A DNA stretch of 12,769 nt from RGIG5579 sp045531235 (GCA_045531235.1 JAZSDQ010000057.1:1-12769), one strand, 5' to 3'; shown: positions 1 to 7,215, numbered from the stretch's first letter. The notes: generated by a model from the letters alone, not told the origin. Numbers and translations are program-made.

Positions 1-62
1 CGGCTTAACTTTTTCTTTTTTTTGTGTCTACTAACTATTAACTAGTTCAGTTCGGCTCTTTT

Positions 63-620
63 TTATTTTATAAATATTTCTGTTCCGCCATGAAATTCGG
101 GATCGTGAGTTACTACGATCATCAGCTTTTCCTTTGAAAGTTTTTGAATGATATCAATGATCTTTTCTCTGTTTTCTTGATCCAATTCTTTGGTTGGTTC
201 ATCCCATAAATATATGTCACCGCCATAGTATAGGCTGCGTGCGATGGCACCGCGCAATTTCATTCCGCCGGATAATTCACGAGGATATTGATTTGATGCA
301 TCGGAAAGGGACAACTCCTGTAGTATTGCATTTGCCTTATCACGGTCTTTATCCTTTTTTACCAAAAGAATGTTTTCCATCAAGGTCAAAAAAGGAGCAA
401 GCCGTGCTTCTTGAAAAACAACGGAGATCTGTTTTTCTTTGTTTAGTTGAATTTCACCTTGATCTGCTTTTTCCAAACCGGCGATTAAGCGAAGAAGCGT
501 AGTTTTTCCTGCACCGGAATTCCCCCGTATGAGATAAAGTCCTTTTTCGGAGAATTCGTAGGAAAAGTCCTTTAAAACTTGCTTGTCATAGCTTTTAGAA
601 AGATTATTGATCTTCAGCAT
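63..620 (-). CDS. ABC transporter ATP-binding protein (nitrate/taurine/sulfonate-type, short)
   Basis: This is the cytoplasmic ATPase that should power the importer encoded just upstream. The 185-residue protein has all the nucleotide-binding motifs: Walker A GNSGAGKTT (33-41), Q-loop VVFQEARLAPF (67-77), signature LSGGM (116-120), Walker B IYLWDEP (136-142), a D-loop reading KELD, and the switch histidine in VVTHD (about 172). It resembles the SsuB/TauB group but is short: relatives usually run to about 240-260 residues, so the C-terminal tail after the H-loop is almost absent. It starts inside the end of the permease gene (17-bp overlap), which suggests coupled translation. It is the last gene of the operon. 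No convincing terminator hairpin is visible in the 62 bp that follow. Family assignment is firm; the substrate is unknown. Confidence 0.93.
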   Translation of the reverse strand: MLKINNLSKSYDKQVLKDFSYEFSEKGLYLIRGNSGAGKTTLLRLIAGLEKADQGEIQLNKEKQISVVFQEARLAPFLTLMENILLVKKDKDRDKANAILQELSLSDASNQYPRELSGGMKLRGAIARSLYYGGDIYLWDEPTKELDQENREKIIDIIQKLSKEKLMIVVTHDPEFHGGTEIFIK

Positions 621-1368
621 TGCTTCTCCTTTCTCTCTTGGGGAAGAGCATGAAAAAGATTTTTTCCAGAATTACACTGAAGATAATGATTGCTACTGTC
701 CACGCATAAAGGTCTACCATTTCAAGATATAGCTTGGCATTGTAGATCATCATGCCGATGGATGCTTTGGGAAGTGCAAGAACCTCAGCTGCTACGCCTG
801 CTTTCCAAGAGAGACCTAAAGAAGTTTTTCCGGCGCTGTACACGAAAGGAGCGACTTGAGGAAGATCAATACGAAAAAGTGTTTTCCAAAAACCAAAGCG
901 GTAAACTTTGGCTACTTCGCTTAAGCTTTTATCTTTTTTTTCAAAACCAAGAACGGTGTTTTGCCAAACAATAGGGAGCACCATTAAAAGACTGATAAAG
1001 GTTGGCACTGTGCTGCGTTCCACCCAAAAGATGACCACCAATATGAATGATGCAACGGGGGTGGCGCGAACAATATGCATCAAGGGAGTGAACAGTGCTT
1101 TTGCCGGACGGAAAAAATACGTTAAAAATCCGAGAAAAAATCCAAGCGCCAGTCCAAGAAGAAATCCTGCGGTAATTCGCACAAAGGATACGAACAATAC
1201 TTGGTAAAATTCTCCCGTGCATGCCAACTCCAAAAGTCTGGGAAAAATCTGCACAGGCGATGGCAGGATAAAAATACTGTCAATTTTTTTTGAAGCCAAA
1301 AACCAAATCCCGATCCAAAAAAGCAAGGCGGCAACTGTGATCGCCGCCTTCTTCAACTTCCTTATCAT
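604..1368 (-). CDS. ABC transporter permease (SsuC/TauC-like)
   Basis: This is the integral membrane subunit of the importer, 254 residues from the chosen start. The open frame extends 26 codons further upstream, but that extension is Arg/Ser-rich and lies inside the substrate-binding protein gene. The ATG at 1368 gives the start MIRKLKKAA, a normal cytoplasmic N-terminus before the first membrane helix, and forms an ATGA overlap with the preceding stop codon. Hydrophobic segments are visible at about 8-26, 57-87, 104-135 and 222-242. The cytoplasmic EAA loop that docks on the ATPase is EVAKVYRFGFWKTLFRIDLP at about 151-170. The family is the binding-protein-dependent inner-membrane component group used by nitrate, taurine and sulfonate importers. 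The substrate cannot be inferred. Confidence 0.92.
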   Translation of the reverse strand: MIRKLKKAAITVAALLFWIGIWFLASKKIDSIFILPSPVQIFPRLLELACTGEFYQVLFVSFVRITAGFLLGLALGFFLGFLTYFFRPAKALFTPLMHIVRATPVASFILVVIFWVERSTVPTFISLLMVLPIVWQNTVLGFEKKDKSLSEVAKVYRFGFWKTLFRIDLPQVAPFVYSAGKTSLGLSWKAGVAAEVLALPKASIGMMIYNAKLYLEMVDLYAWTVAIIIFSVILEKIFFMLFPKRERRSNAEDQ

Positions 1369-2411
1369 CTGGAATAATAGAAAGCTTCCGTGGGAAGTTT
1401 TCCGCCGATGGAAGCGGGAGCGGCTTCGTGAAGAATCTGCAGACATTTTTCTACACCGCTTTTCATTTCATTTCCTTCCAGGAAGGTGATATTACAACCG
1501 GGGATCGCCTTTTTTGCAACGGCAGCATTGGCAAAGATGCCGCATTCTGCAATATAGTTTGCCCCTTGTTCGGGATTTTCGTTTACAAGCTTTTGGCTGG
1601 CATTGTAATCGTTGAGGAATGCATTGACAACGGTGGGATGCTCGTCAATAAAGGCTTTTCTTGCAATGAATACGCCCTGGATCAAAGAAGCTTTTCCATC
1701 CGTTACCTTGTTCCATTCTTCGGTCATATTGAGAGCAACGCGGAAATCTTTGTTTTGATTGAGTACAACGGTAACGTTGGGTTCGGGCAGCATGCCGATG
1801 GCATAAATGTTTGCGGCAAGATTGGTTGCAAGTTCGGTGTGATCGGTAACGAAGGTAATGGTGACGTCTTTGTCGGGATCAATACCGTTCTTTTTCAGAA
1901 CGTAGCGAAGAACGTATTCGGGAGTAGAGCCTTGACCGGTGGCGTAGATTGTCTTGCCTTTTAAGTCCTGAATGCTCTTTACACTGTCGCCGTTTTCAAG
2001 AATGTGAAGAACACCGAGCGTGTTTGCACAAAGCACCTGAACCTTGCCTTCGGTTTTATTAAAAAGGGTAGACGCAAGGTTAATGGGTACTGCGGCAATA
2101 TCGCATTCACCCTTTGTGATGGAAGCGGCAATGTTAGAGATCTCGGCGCTGGTAACGATCTCGGCAGTATAATCCGCTTCGTTTCCGGAACCTTGTTTAT
2201 CATTATGCAAAAGGGAAGCAAGGCCCATGCCCGTGGGTCCTTGAAGCGCCATCAGGCGAATGGCGGTATTATCAACAGCTTCTTCCTTGGTGGCGGTTTC
2301 AAGGGTCTTTGTGGCATCTTCGGTAGCATCAGTCTTAGGTTCTGCGGTATTGCATGAAGCAAGACCGAGAAGCATGATGAGAGCGAGGATTAAGCTTGTG
2401 ATTTTTTTCAT
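1365..2411 (-). CDS. ABC transporter substrate-binding lipoprotein (NMT1/SsuA-like fold), ligand unknown
   Basis: This is the extracellular ligand-capture subunit, 348 residues. The N-terminus is a lipoprotein signal peptide: a KK start, a hydrophobic stretch and the lipobox LASC with the lipidated Cys at 20. An Asp/Glu/Thr-rich linker runs to about residue 50. The mature part has the type II periplasmic-binding pattern: an opening strand IRLMALQGPTGMG, a segment IAAVPINLAS, the KSIQDLKGKTIYATG motif typical of NMT1/SsuA proteins, and a C-terminus reading GGKLPTEAFYYSR. I recall similar proteins, with the GPTGMG and AFYY ends, in many Clostridia, always without an assigned ligand (memory, not a search). 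A purine-rich AAGGTAG before the ATG is a reasonable ribosome binding site. The stop codon overlaps the permease start. Confidence 0.92.
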   Translation of the reverse strand: MKKITSLILALIMLLGLASCNTAEPKTDATEDATKTLETATKEEAVDNTAIRLMALQGPTGMGLASLLHNDKQGSGNEADYTAEIVTSAEISNIAASITKGECDIAAVPINLASTLFNKTEGKVQVLCANTLGVLHILENGDSVKSIQDLKGKTIYATGQGSTPEYVLRYVLKKNGIDPDKDVTITFVTDHTELATNLAANIYAIGMLPEPNVTVVLNQNKDFRVALNMTEEWNKVTDGKASLIQGVFIARKAFIDEHPTVVNAFLNDYNASQKLVNENPEQGANYIAECGIFANAAVAKKAIPGCNITFLEGNEMKSGVEKCLQILHEAAPASIGGKLPTEAFYYSR

Positions 2412-2429
2412 TTTTCTACCTTCTTTCTT

Positions 2430-3083
2430 TTATAAAACGATTTCGTCTTTTGGATCCAAAAGCAAAAGTTCTTTTCCGTTTTTCTTCATTACGCCCCTTT
2501 GCTCCAGTCTTTCCATAGCGCGATAAAGGCTTGCTCTGCCGAGATGCAGCGCTCTGGCGAGTTCGGCATAGGATCGGGCGAGAGTAATTTTACCGCTTTC
2601 GTCAGCATTTTGCTGCAAATAGCAAAGTAGCTTTTCTTCGGAGCCGTGGGCTGTAAATGAAGCGATCTTTTGGTTAAGAAATCGAATTCGGTTCGTCAGA
2701 AAAGAGATAAGATTCTTTCTCAGTTTTGAGTTTTCCCAAAGGATCTCAGAATCCTCTCCGTTCAGAAAAAGCACCGTTGAGGCTTTTGTAGCTACAATGA
2801 CAGTATCTGCGCTTTTTTCTCCGTATAAACAGGAAACCCCAAATAGGGAACCGGGTTCCAGATGGTTTAAAACAGTGCCATCAGATGGGGAAAGAATTTT
2901 AAGCGCTCCGGAAAGAAGAATCCCCATTCGGTTTTTTCCGTCTTTTTCAAGAAGGATGTTTTCCCCTGAAGAGATGCCTTCCCGATAAGCTTTGATGCTG
3001 CAAAGAAAGTCTTCGATTTCTTTTACGTTGAATCCGTGGAACAAGGGACAGAGGCAAATCGCTTTTGTATCGATTTTATTCAT
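2430..3083 (-). CDS. Crp/Fnr-family transcriptional regulator
   Basis: This is a 217-residue regulator with an N-terminal cyclic-nucleotide-binding-type beta-roll (about 10-115), a dimerisation helix (about 118-140) and a C-terminal winged helix. The recognition region is SYAELARALHLGRASLYRAM (171-190), followed by the wing RGVMKKNGKELLLL. The beta-roll shows GILLSGALKIL and LEPGSLFGVSCLYG, but not the full arginine/serine set of a true cAMP-binding Crp. Cysteines sit at 10, 12, 28, 85 and 154. Their spacing does not match the FNR iron-sulfur pattern well, so the signal is unknown. It is the first gene of the operon, 18 bp upstream of the substrate-binding protein, so it probably controls both the transporter and itself through the inverted repeat at its promoter. 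Confidence 0.9.
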   Translation of the reverse strand: MNKIDTKAICLCPLFHGFNVKEIEDFLCSIKAYREGISSGENILLEKDGKNRMGILLSGALKILSPSDGTVLNHLEPGSLFGVSCLYGEKSADTVIVATKASTVLFLNGEDSEILWENSKLRKNLISFLTNRIRFLNQKIASFTAHGSEEKLLCYLQQNADESGKITLARSYAELARALHLGRASLYRAMERLEQRGVMKKNGKELLLLDPKDEIVL

Positions 3084-3098
3084 TTTCCCTCCAAAACC

Positions 3099-3112
3099 GT
3101 ATCATTTGATAC
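3099..3112. promoter_or_regulatory. Candidate operator, inverted repeat GTATCA-TT-TGATAC
   Basis: A 6-bp perfect inverted repeat with a 2-bp centre covers the predicted transcription start of the crp-family operon, just downstream of its -10 box. A bound regulator here would block initiation, which suggests autorepression (inference). A single GTATCA half-site recurs at 3172-3177, upstream of the pgi promoter. The repeat is compact compared with known Crp and Fnr sites. Confidence 0.5.
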
Positions 3113-3116
3113 AATT

Positions 3117-3145
3117 ATTGTAATAAATCTTAACGAATATGTCAA
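3117..3145 (-). promoter_or_regulatory. Sigma-A promoter of the crp-family/ABC operon
   Basis: Read on the minus strand, TTGACA (3145-3140), a 17-bp spacer and TACAAT (3122-3117) form a near-consensus promoter. The predicted start point is near 3110, leaving a short leader of about 27 nt. It is the only good promoter seen for the four minus-strand genes. Confidence 0.85.
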
Positions 3146-3195
3146 CTACTTTATTAAATTTTCATCGCTATGTATCAGGATTTGTTGGCAATATC

Positions 3196-3223
3196 TTGCT
3201 TTTTTGTGAATAATGTGTATAAT
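3196..3223 (+). promoter_or_regulatory. Probable pgi promoter
   Basis: A perfect -10 box TATAAT (3218-3223) is preceded at 16 bp by a weak -35 TTGCTT (3196-3201). The predicted start is near 3230. The 3084-3277 interval between the divergent genes otherwise holds only the minus-strand promoter and the inverted repeat. Confidence 0.65.
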
Positions 3224-3277
3224 AGGAGAAACTGATAGTTTTCGATTTCTTGAAAATTAAATCATAGGAGAGTATAT

Positions 3278-4600
3278 ATGAAAGCAACACTCAGCACAAG
3301 TTTTGCTGAATCCTTTTATGAGATTTCCGAATATCAGAGAATGCTTCCGGAAGGAAAAGCAGCGCTTGAAAAAGTTAAGGCTGTGCACAAAGAAGGAAAA
3401 GAGCCTCTTGGGTGGTATTCCTTGCCTTTTGATTATGATAAAGAAGAATTTGAAAGAATCAAATCTGCCGCGTCCCGTATTCAGAAAATGTGTGATGTAT
3501 TTATTGTTATCGGCATCGGAGGATCCTACCTCGGAGCCTCTTCCGCTTTGGATTTTCTTTACGGGATTCACCACAATACTATGAGAAAGACCGGACCTGA
3601 AATCTATTTTGCAGGCACTGATGTTGATGGAGATGCACTCAGCGATCTTGTCAGCCTCTGCGAAGGAAAAGATTTTTGTATCAATGTTATTTCCAAGTCC
3701 GGCACTACTACTGAGCCTGCCATTGCATTCCGAGTGTTCCGTGACCTTGCGGAAAAGAAGTATGGTAAGGAGGATTCTGTCAAGAGAATCTTTGTTACTA
3801 CCGATCGTGAAAATAAACCGGGCACCTTGAAAGAATTTGCCGATCTTGCAGGCTATGAATGCTTTACCGTACCCCGCAATATTGGTGGAAGATATTCCGT
3901 ATTAACTCCCGTTGGACTTCTTCCCATCGCTGTCAGCGGTGCAGATATTGATGCCATGATGGAAGGTGCTGCCATTGCAGCTAAGGAATTTGATACACTT
4001 GATGTAGAGAATAATACCTGTATGCAGTACGCTATTCTCCGCAACCTTTTCTACCGCAAAGGCAGAAAAATTGAAATGTATGTGTTCTATTCCACCGCGC
4101 TGCAGGGTTACGGCGAATGGCTGAAGCAGCTTTACGGCGAATCCGAAGGAAAAGACGGTAAAGGAATCTTCCCGTCATCTATGGTCAATTCCCGTGATCT
4201 CCACTCCCTTGGTCAGTACGTTCAGCAGGGAGAAAGAACTATTTTTGAAACCGTCTTTCAAGTAAAAGAGCCTCAAAAGAGCTTTACTATTCCCGCTACG
4301 GGGAACAATGTGGATGGCCTTCAGTATCTTGAGGGCAAGTCTATGGACTTCGTCAATAAGAACGCCTTCCTCGGTACTGCGCTTGCTCACCGCGACGGCG
4401 GTGTGCCTTCTATAGTAGTTGAATTTGAGAGAAGAGAGGAGAAAAGCTTCGGTTACCTCGTATACTTCTTTGAATTGGCTTGTGTCATCAGCGGTTATAT
4501 GCTCGGCGTCAATCCCTTTGATCAGCCCGGCGTAGAAGCGTATAAGACCAATATGTTCCGCCTTTTGGGAAAACCAGGCTACGAAAAAATGGAAAAGTAA
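3278..4600 (+). CDS. pgi: Glucose-6-phosphate isomerase
   Basis: This cytoplasmic enzyme interconverts glucose 6-phosphate and fructose 6-phosphate in glycolysis and gluconeogenesis. The 440-residue length matches the compact Bacillus-type enzymes (about 450). Visible motifs are IGIGGSYLG (78-86), the phosphate-binding SKSGTTTEP (139-147), the family signature NIGGRYSVLTPVGL (201-214), the GESEGK segment with the catalytic Glu (287-292), HSLGQ (309-313) and the second signature GVNPFDQPGVEAYK ending in the catalytic Lys (410-423). AGGAG at 3266-3270 lies 7 bp before the ATG. The gene stands alone between two promoters and is not linked to other glycolytic genes. Nothing in the sequence suggests loss of activity. 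Confidence 0.98.
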   Translation: MKATLSTSFAESFYEISEYQRMLPEGKAALEKVKAVHKEGKEPLGWYSLPFDYDKEEFERIKSAASRIQKMCDVFIVIGIGGSYLGASSALDFLYGIHHNTMRKTGPEIYFAGTDVDGDALSDLVSLCEGKDFCINVISKSGTTTEPAIAFRVFRDLAEKKYGKEDSVKRIFVTTDRENKPGTLKEFADLAGYECFTVPRNIGGRYSVLTPVGLLPIAVSGADIDAMMEGAAIAAKEFDTLDVENNTCMQYAILRNLFYRKGRKIEMYVFYSTALQGYGEWLKQLYGESEGKDGKGIFPSSMVNSRDLHSLGQYVQQGERTIFETVFQVKEPQKSFTIPATGNNVDGLQYLEGKSMDFVNKNAFLGTALAHRDGGVPSIVVEFERREEKSFGYLVYFFELACVISGYMLGVNPFDQPGVEAYKTNMFRLLGKPGYEKMEK

Positions 4601-4633
4601 ATTTTCGTAATCAAAAAAAATCTGAAAAAATCC

Positions 4634-4652
4634 GGAATTTTGGGAAAATTCC
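4634..4652. terminator. Weak hairpin after pgi
   Basis: GGAATTTT-GGG-AAAATTCC is a perfect 8-bp stem with a 3-nt loop, preceded by A-rich sequence. What follows is TATTGCATATTTG rather than a T run, so termination on the plus strand is probably inefficient. It is the only candidate terminator for pgi. Confidence 0.4.
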
Positions 4653-4654
4653 TA

Positions 4655-4683
4655 TTGCATATTTGTTCAAAATATGGTAATAT
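4655..4683 (+). promoter_or_regulatory. Promoter of the P-loop gene/prmA operon
   Basis: TTGCAT (4655-4660), a 17-bp spacer and TAATAT (4678-4683) with an extended -10 TGG (4675-4677). The predicted start is near 4690. This places the ATG at 4674 inside the promoter and supports the later start at 4728. Confidence 0.6.
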
Positions 4684-4727
4684 ATTCTCAAGAAACAGAC
4701 TACGGTCTGGAAAGGGATGGTATTTAT

Positions 4728-5138
4728 ATGTTGAAACTCATCATCGGTTTAAAGGGAAGCGGCAAAACCAAGCAGCTGATCGAACTTGCCAATAAGGCAG
4801 TGGAGGTTTCTCCCGGTCACGTTGTTTGCATTGAAAAGTCTAACAAGCTTACCTTTGACGTGAATCATAAAGTTCGCCTTGCTGATACTGAGCAGTACGG
4901 TGTTGTCGGTGCAGAAGAGCTGTACGGTATGGTATGTGGCGTTCTCGCTACCAACTATGATGTAAAGGATCTGTTTATTGATTCGTCTTTGCGCATCTGC
5001 AAGGATGATATTGCAGCTTGGACCGCATTTATCGATCGTTTGGATAAGATCTGTGCGAAGTACGAAGTACAGTGCACCACCACTTCTTCCATCGATCAGG
5101 CGGATCTTCCCAAAGAATTGGAGAAATACGTTTACTGA
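4728..5138 (+). CDS. Small P-loop NTPase-like protein of unknown function
   Basis: I do not recognise a named family for this 136-residue protein. It opens with a strand and a Walker A motif, MLKLIIGLKGSGKT (motif 7-14), as in nucleoside kinases and small ATPases. A Walker B-like strand, DLFIDSSLRI, follows at 81-90, and a third strand at 111-120 contains CTTTSS. There is no membrane segment. At this length only a minimal P-loop core fits, with no lid domain or second substrate site visible. The frame is open from 4674, but that start overlaps the promoter. The ATG at 4728 has AAAGGG upstream at a rather long 11-bp spacing and places the P-loop at the N-terminus as expected. The gene ends 1 bp before prmA, so the two are almost certainly co-transcribed and translationally coupled. 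Confidence 0.8.
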   Translation: MLKLIIGLKGSGKTKQLIELANKAVEVSPGHVVCIEKSNKLTFDVNHKVRLADTEQYGVVGAEELYGMVCGVLATNYDVKDLFIDSSLRICKDDIAAWTAFIDRLDKICAKYEVQCTTTSSIDQADLPKELEKYVY

Positions 5139-5139
5139 T

Positions 5140-6090
5140 ATGGATTACATTGAACTTCGTTTCGATGTACCCCGAGAAAAGGTCGATCTAGTATCGACCT
5201 TTCTTGTTGCAGGGGGGTACGATACCTTTGAGGTGCAGGACTTTTCTGATCTTTTGGAAACCGCAGGAGAAGTCTTTTCCGATTATATTGAAGACGATCT
5301 CCTGGAGAAAAAGGAAGAAGCACCGTCCATCAAGTTTTATATGGAAAAAGAGGATGTTGCACGCGCTGAGGAGATTCGCGATTACCTTTTGGGTGTATGT
5401 CAAAAGCTTGGATATGACGATATCTCCGCTGAGATCACTCTTGTGGAAGGAAGCGACTGGGATACTTGCTGGAAGCAGTATTTCTATCCTTTCCCCGTAG
5501 GTAAAAAGCTTTTCATCCAACCTAGTTGGGACGAGCCCGATCCTGATCTTACCCGCGGCCGCGAGATCATTTTGATCGATCCTGCCGCCGCCTTTGGCAG
5601 CGGAACTCATGCGACCACACGCCTTTGCTTGGAAGCTTTGGAAATCTGCCTTGAAAAAGGGCACCGTGTTTTGGATATGGGTTGCGGTTCGGGAATCCTC
5701 GGAATCGGCGCAAAGAAACTGGGCGCGGGAGAGCTTGTGGCGGTGGATATTGATGAAGCTGCAGTCCGCACTTCCCGTGAAAATTTTGAAAAGAACCATA
5801 TTCCTTTGGATGATATTACGCTCATCTGCGGAAATATTTTGGCAGAAGAAGATAAGCTGTACGCAATGGGTGGAAATTTTGACCTCATTTGCGCCAATAT
5901 CGTGGCTCAGGTCATTAAGGAAATGTCACCTCATCTTTTCCGCGCATTAAAGGAAGGCGGCACGCTTCTCGCTTCCGGTATTCTGGAGGAAAGGGAAGAG
6001 GAAGTAAAGAAAGTACTTCAGGAAGCAGGCTTTATCGTACGCAAGGTCCACAAAGACGATCAGTGGGTCTGTATGGAATTAACAAAATAA
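5140..6090 (+). CDS. prmA: Ribosomal protein L11 methyltransferase
   Basis: This SAM-dependent enzyme trimethylates lysines and the N-terminus of ribosomal protein L11. The 316-residue length is normal. The N-terminal recognition domain (about 1-100) is followed by DWDTCWKQYF (107-116). The methyltransferase domain has DPAAAFGSGTHATT (147-160), SAM motif I VLDMGCGSGILGI (177-189), the acidic ribose-binding AVDID (201-205) and the ANIVAQVI motif (252-259), which matches the family NIL(A) signature. An upstream in-frame ATG at 4978 lies deep in the preceding gene. MDYIELRF at 5140 is the natural start and follows the previous stop by one base (TGATATG). No good ribosome binding site stands at the right distance, which fits translational coupling. 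In many Firmicutes prmA sits beside dnaK/dnaJ and rsmE; those are absent here. Confidence 0.96.
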   Translation: MDYIELRFDVPREKVDLVSTFLVAGGYDTFEVQDFSDLLETAGEVFSDYIEDDLLEKKEEAPSIKFYMEKEDVARAEEIRDYLLGVCQKLGYDDISAEITLVEGSDWDTCWKQYFYPFPVGKKLFIQPSWDEPDPDLTRGREIILIDPAAAFGSGTHATTRLCLEALEICLEKGHRVLDMGCGSGILGIGAKKLGAGELVAVDIDEAAVRTSRENFEKNHIPLDDITLICGNILAEEDKLYAMGGNFDLICANIVAQVIKEMSPHLFRALKEGGTLLASGILEEREEEVKKVLQEAGFIVRKVHKDDQWVCMELTK

Positions 6091-6093
6091 AGT

Positions 6094-6120
6094 GAAAACC
6101 AAGGTATCGCCTTGGTTTTC
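6094..6120 (+). terminator. Rho-independent terminator after prmA
   Basis: An 11-bp perfect stem GAAAACCAAGG / CCTTGGTTTTC with a TATCG loop starts 3 bp after the prmA stop. The T-rich 3' arm runs on into GTTTG. The A-rich 5' arm means it may also work on the other strand. Confidence 0.85.
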
Positions 6121-6228
6121 GTTTGTAAAGAATATGTAACCGGTAATGCGGAATCGAGAGCTTTAGAGAGAAAAACAGAGAAAACAAGAGATATAAAATA
6201 CTTTTTTTGCTTTTTCTGATAAAATGCC

Positions 6229-6257
6229 TTGACAAAGCCTTGACCGCGGGTTATAAT
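6229..6257 (+). promoter_or_regulatory. Consensus promoter of rplM-rpsI
   Basis: TTGACA (6229-6234), a 17-bp spacer and TATAAT (6252-6257) match the sigma-A consensus at every position. The sequence upstream (about 6191-6225) is rich in A and T tracts, like an UP element. A second TTGACC lies at 6240-6245, 11 bp after the first. The predicted start near 6264 leaves a leader of about 28 nt, too short for a ribosomal-protein-binding leader RNA. Confidence 0.93.
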
Positions 6258-6291
6258 ACTAAAGCAAATTAAGAAATTTGGAGGAAATGCA

Positions 6292-6720
6292 ATGTCCACA
6301 TTTATGGCAAATGCCGAAACCATTGAACGTAAATGGTATGTTCTCGACGCACAGGGCAAGCCTCTCGGAAAGGTTGCTGCAGCGGCTGCTACCATTCTCC
6401 GCGGTAAGAATCGTCCTGAGTTTACTCCCCATGTTGATTGCGGCGAGTATGTTATCGTTATCAATGCTGATAAGGCTATTCTCACCGGCAAGAAGCTGGA
6501 TCAGAAGAAGTACAGATATCACACCGGTTACATCGGTGGTCTGAAGGAAATCGGTTACAAAGAACTGATGTCCAAGAATCCCGAAAAGGCAATCACCCTC
6601 GCAGTTAAGGGTATGCTTCCCAAAAACACCATCGGCAGAAAGAGCCTTCTCCGTTTGAAGGTTTATGCCGGCGAAGCTCATCAGCATGCTGCTCAGCAGC
6701 CTGTCTGCATCGAGTTCTGA
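6292..6720 (+). CDS. rplM: 50S ribosomal protein L13
   Basis: This is a structural protein of the large ribosomal subunit, bound to 23S rRNA. The 142 residues match the family. Characteristic stretches are KWYVLDAQGKPLGKVA near the N-terminus, ILTGKKLDQKKYRYHTGYIGG in the middle and MLPKNTIGRKSLLRLKVYAG near the end. GGAGG (6280-6284) lies 7 bp before the first ATG, so I keep that start even though a second Met follows at codon 5. It is co-transcribed with rpsI, 22 bp downstream, the usual pairing in bacteria. Confidence 0.98.
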   Translation: MSTFMANAETIERKWYVLDAQGKPLGKVAAAAATILRGKNRPEFTPHVDCGEYVIVINADKAILTGKKLDQKKYRYHTGYIGGLKEIGYKELMSKNPEKAITLAVKGMLPKNTIGRKSLLRLKVYAGEAHQHAAQQPVCIEF

Positions 6721-6742
6721 TTAAGAAGAAAGGGAGATTACC

Positions 6743-7150
6743 ATGAATTATACTAGTGCGAAACCTTATTTCTACGGCACCGGCAGAAGAAAGCAGTCCA
6801 TCGCCCGTGTTCGTATTTACCCCGGTACCGGCGCGATCACCATCAACAAGAGAGATATTGATGACTACTTCGGTCTCGATACCCTCAAGCTCGTTGTTCG
6901 TCAGCCACTGGAACTCACCGGCAATGTTGGCAAGTTTGACGTTGTTTGCAATGTAGCAGGCGGCGGCGTTTCCGGTCAGGCAGGCGCTATTCGTCACGGT
7001 ATCGCAAGAGCTCTTCTTCAGGCAGACGCTGAAGCATTCCGTCCCGCCCTCAAGAAGGCAGGCTTCCTTACCCGTGACCCCAGAATGAAGGAAAGAAAGA
7101 AGTACGGTCTCAAAGCCGCACGTCGTGCTTCCCAGTTCTCCAAGCGATAA
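6743..7150 (+). CDS. rpsI: 30S ribosomal protein S9
   Basis: This is a small-subunit protein whose C-terminal tail reaches the P-site tRNA. The 135 residues contain the N-terminal FYGTGRRKQSIARVRIYPG, the central GGGVSGQAGAIRHGIARAL and the basic C-terminus RDPRMKERKKYGLKAARRAS, ending in the conserved SKR needed for tRNA contact. AGGGAG lies 6 bp before the ATG. It is the second and last gene of the rplM operon and is followed by a strong terminator. Confidence 0.98.
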   Translation: MNYTSAKPYFYGTGRRKQSIARVRIYPGTGAITINKRDIDDYFGLDTLKLVVRQPLELTGNVGKFDVVCNVAGGGVSGQAGAIRHGIARALLQADAEAFRPALKKAGFLTRDPRMKERKKYGLKAARRASQFSKR

Positions 7151-7171
7151 CTTGTTATCTTGCAGAGCAAA

Positions 7172-7206
7172 CAAAAACAACGAAACCTCAGGTTTCGGTG
7201 TTTTTT
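7172..7206 (+). terminator. Rho-independent terminator after rpsI
   Basis: A stem CGAAACC-TCA-GGTTTCG (7181-7197) is extended, after one mismatch, by ACA/TGT and flanked by AAAAA on the left and TTTTTT on the right. It is a typical strong terminator for the plus strand and could work in both directions. Confidence 0.9.
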
Positions 7207-7215
7207 ATATCTATA

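Noticed and set aside
1..62. Terminator after the ABC ATPase gene
   Set aside because: Only a 5-bp AACTA/TAGTT repeat and A/T tracts are seen; no stable GC-containing stem followed by a T run.
1369..1446. N-terminal extension of the permease (26 extra residues)
   Set aside because: It is Arg/Ser-rich, lies wholly within the substrate-binding protein gene, and the ATGA overlap at 1365-1368 gives a better start.
1428..1964. 178-residue open frame on the plus strand
   Set aside because: It lies entirely antisense to the substrate-binding protein gene, has no ribosome binding site and shows no family features.
2430..3083. FNR-type oxygen sensor with an iron-sulfur cluster
   Set aside because: Cysteines are present (10, 12, 28, 85) but their spacing does not match the FNR pattern.
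5188..5799. 203-residue open frame on the minus strand
   Set aside because: It is antisense to prmA, whose frame is clearly the coding one.
6264..6291. L13 autoregulatory leader RNA
   Set aside because: The promoter leaves only about 28 nt of leader with no hairpin, too short for the known ribosomal leader.
6605..7180. 191-residue open frame on the minus strand
   Set aside because: It is antisense to rplM and rpsI and crosses their intergenic region and the terminator; it is a by-product of ribosomal gene codon use.
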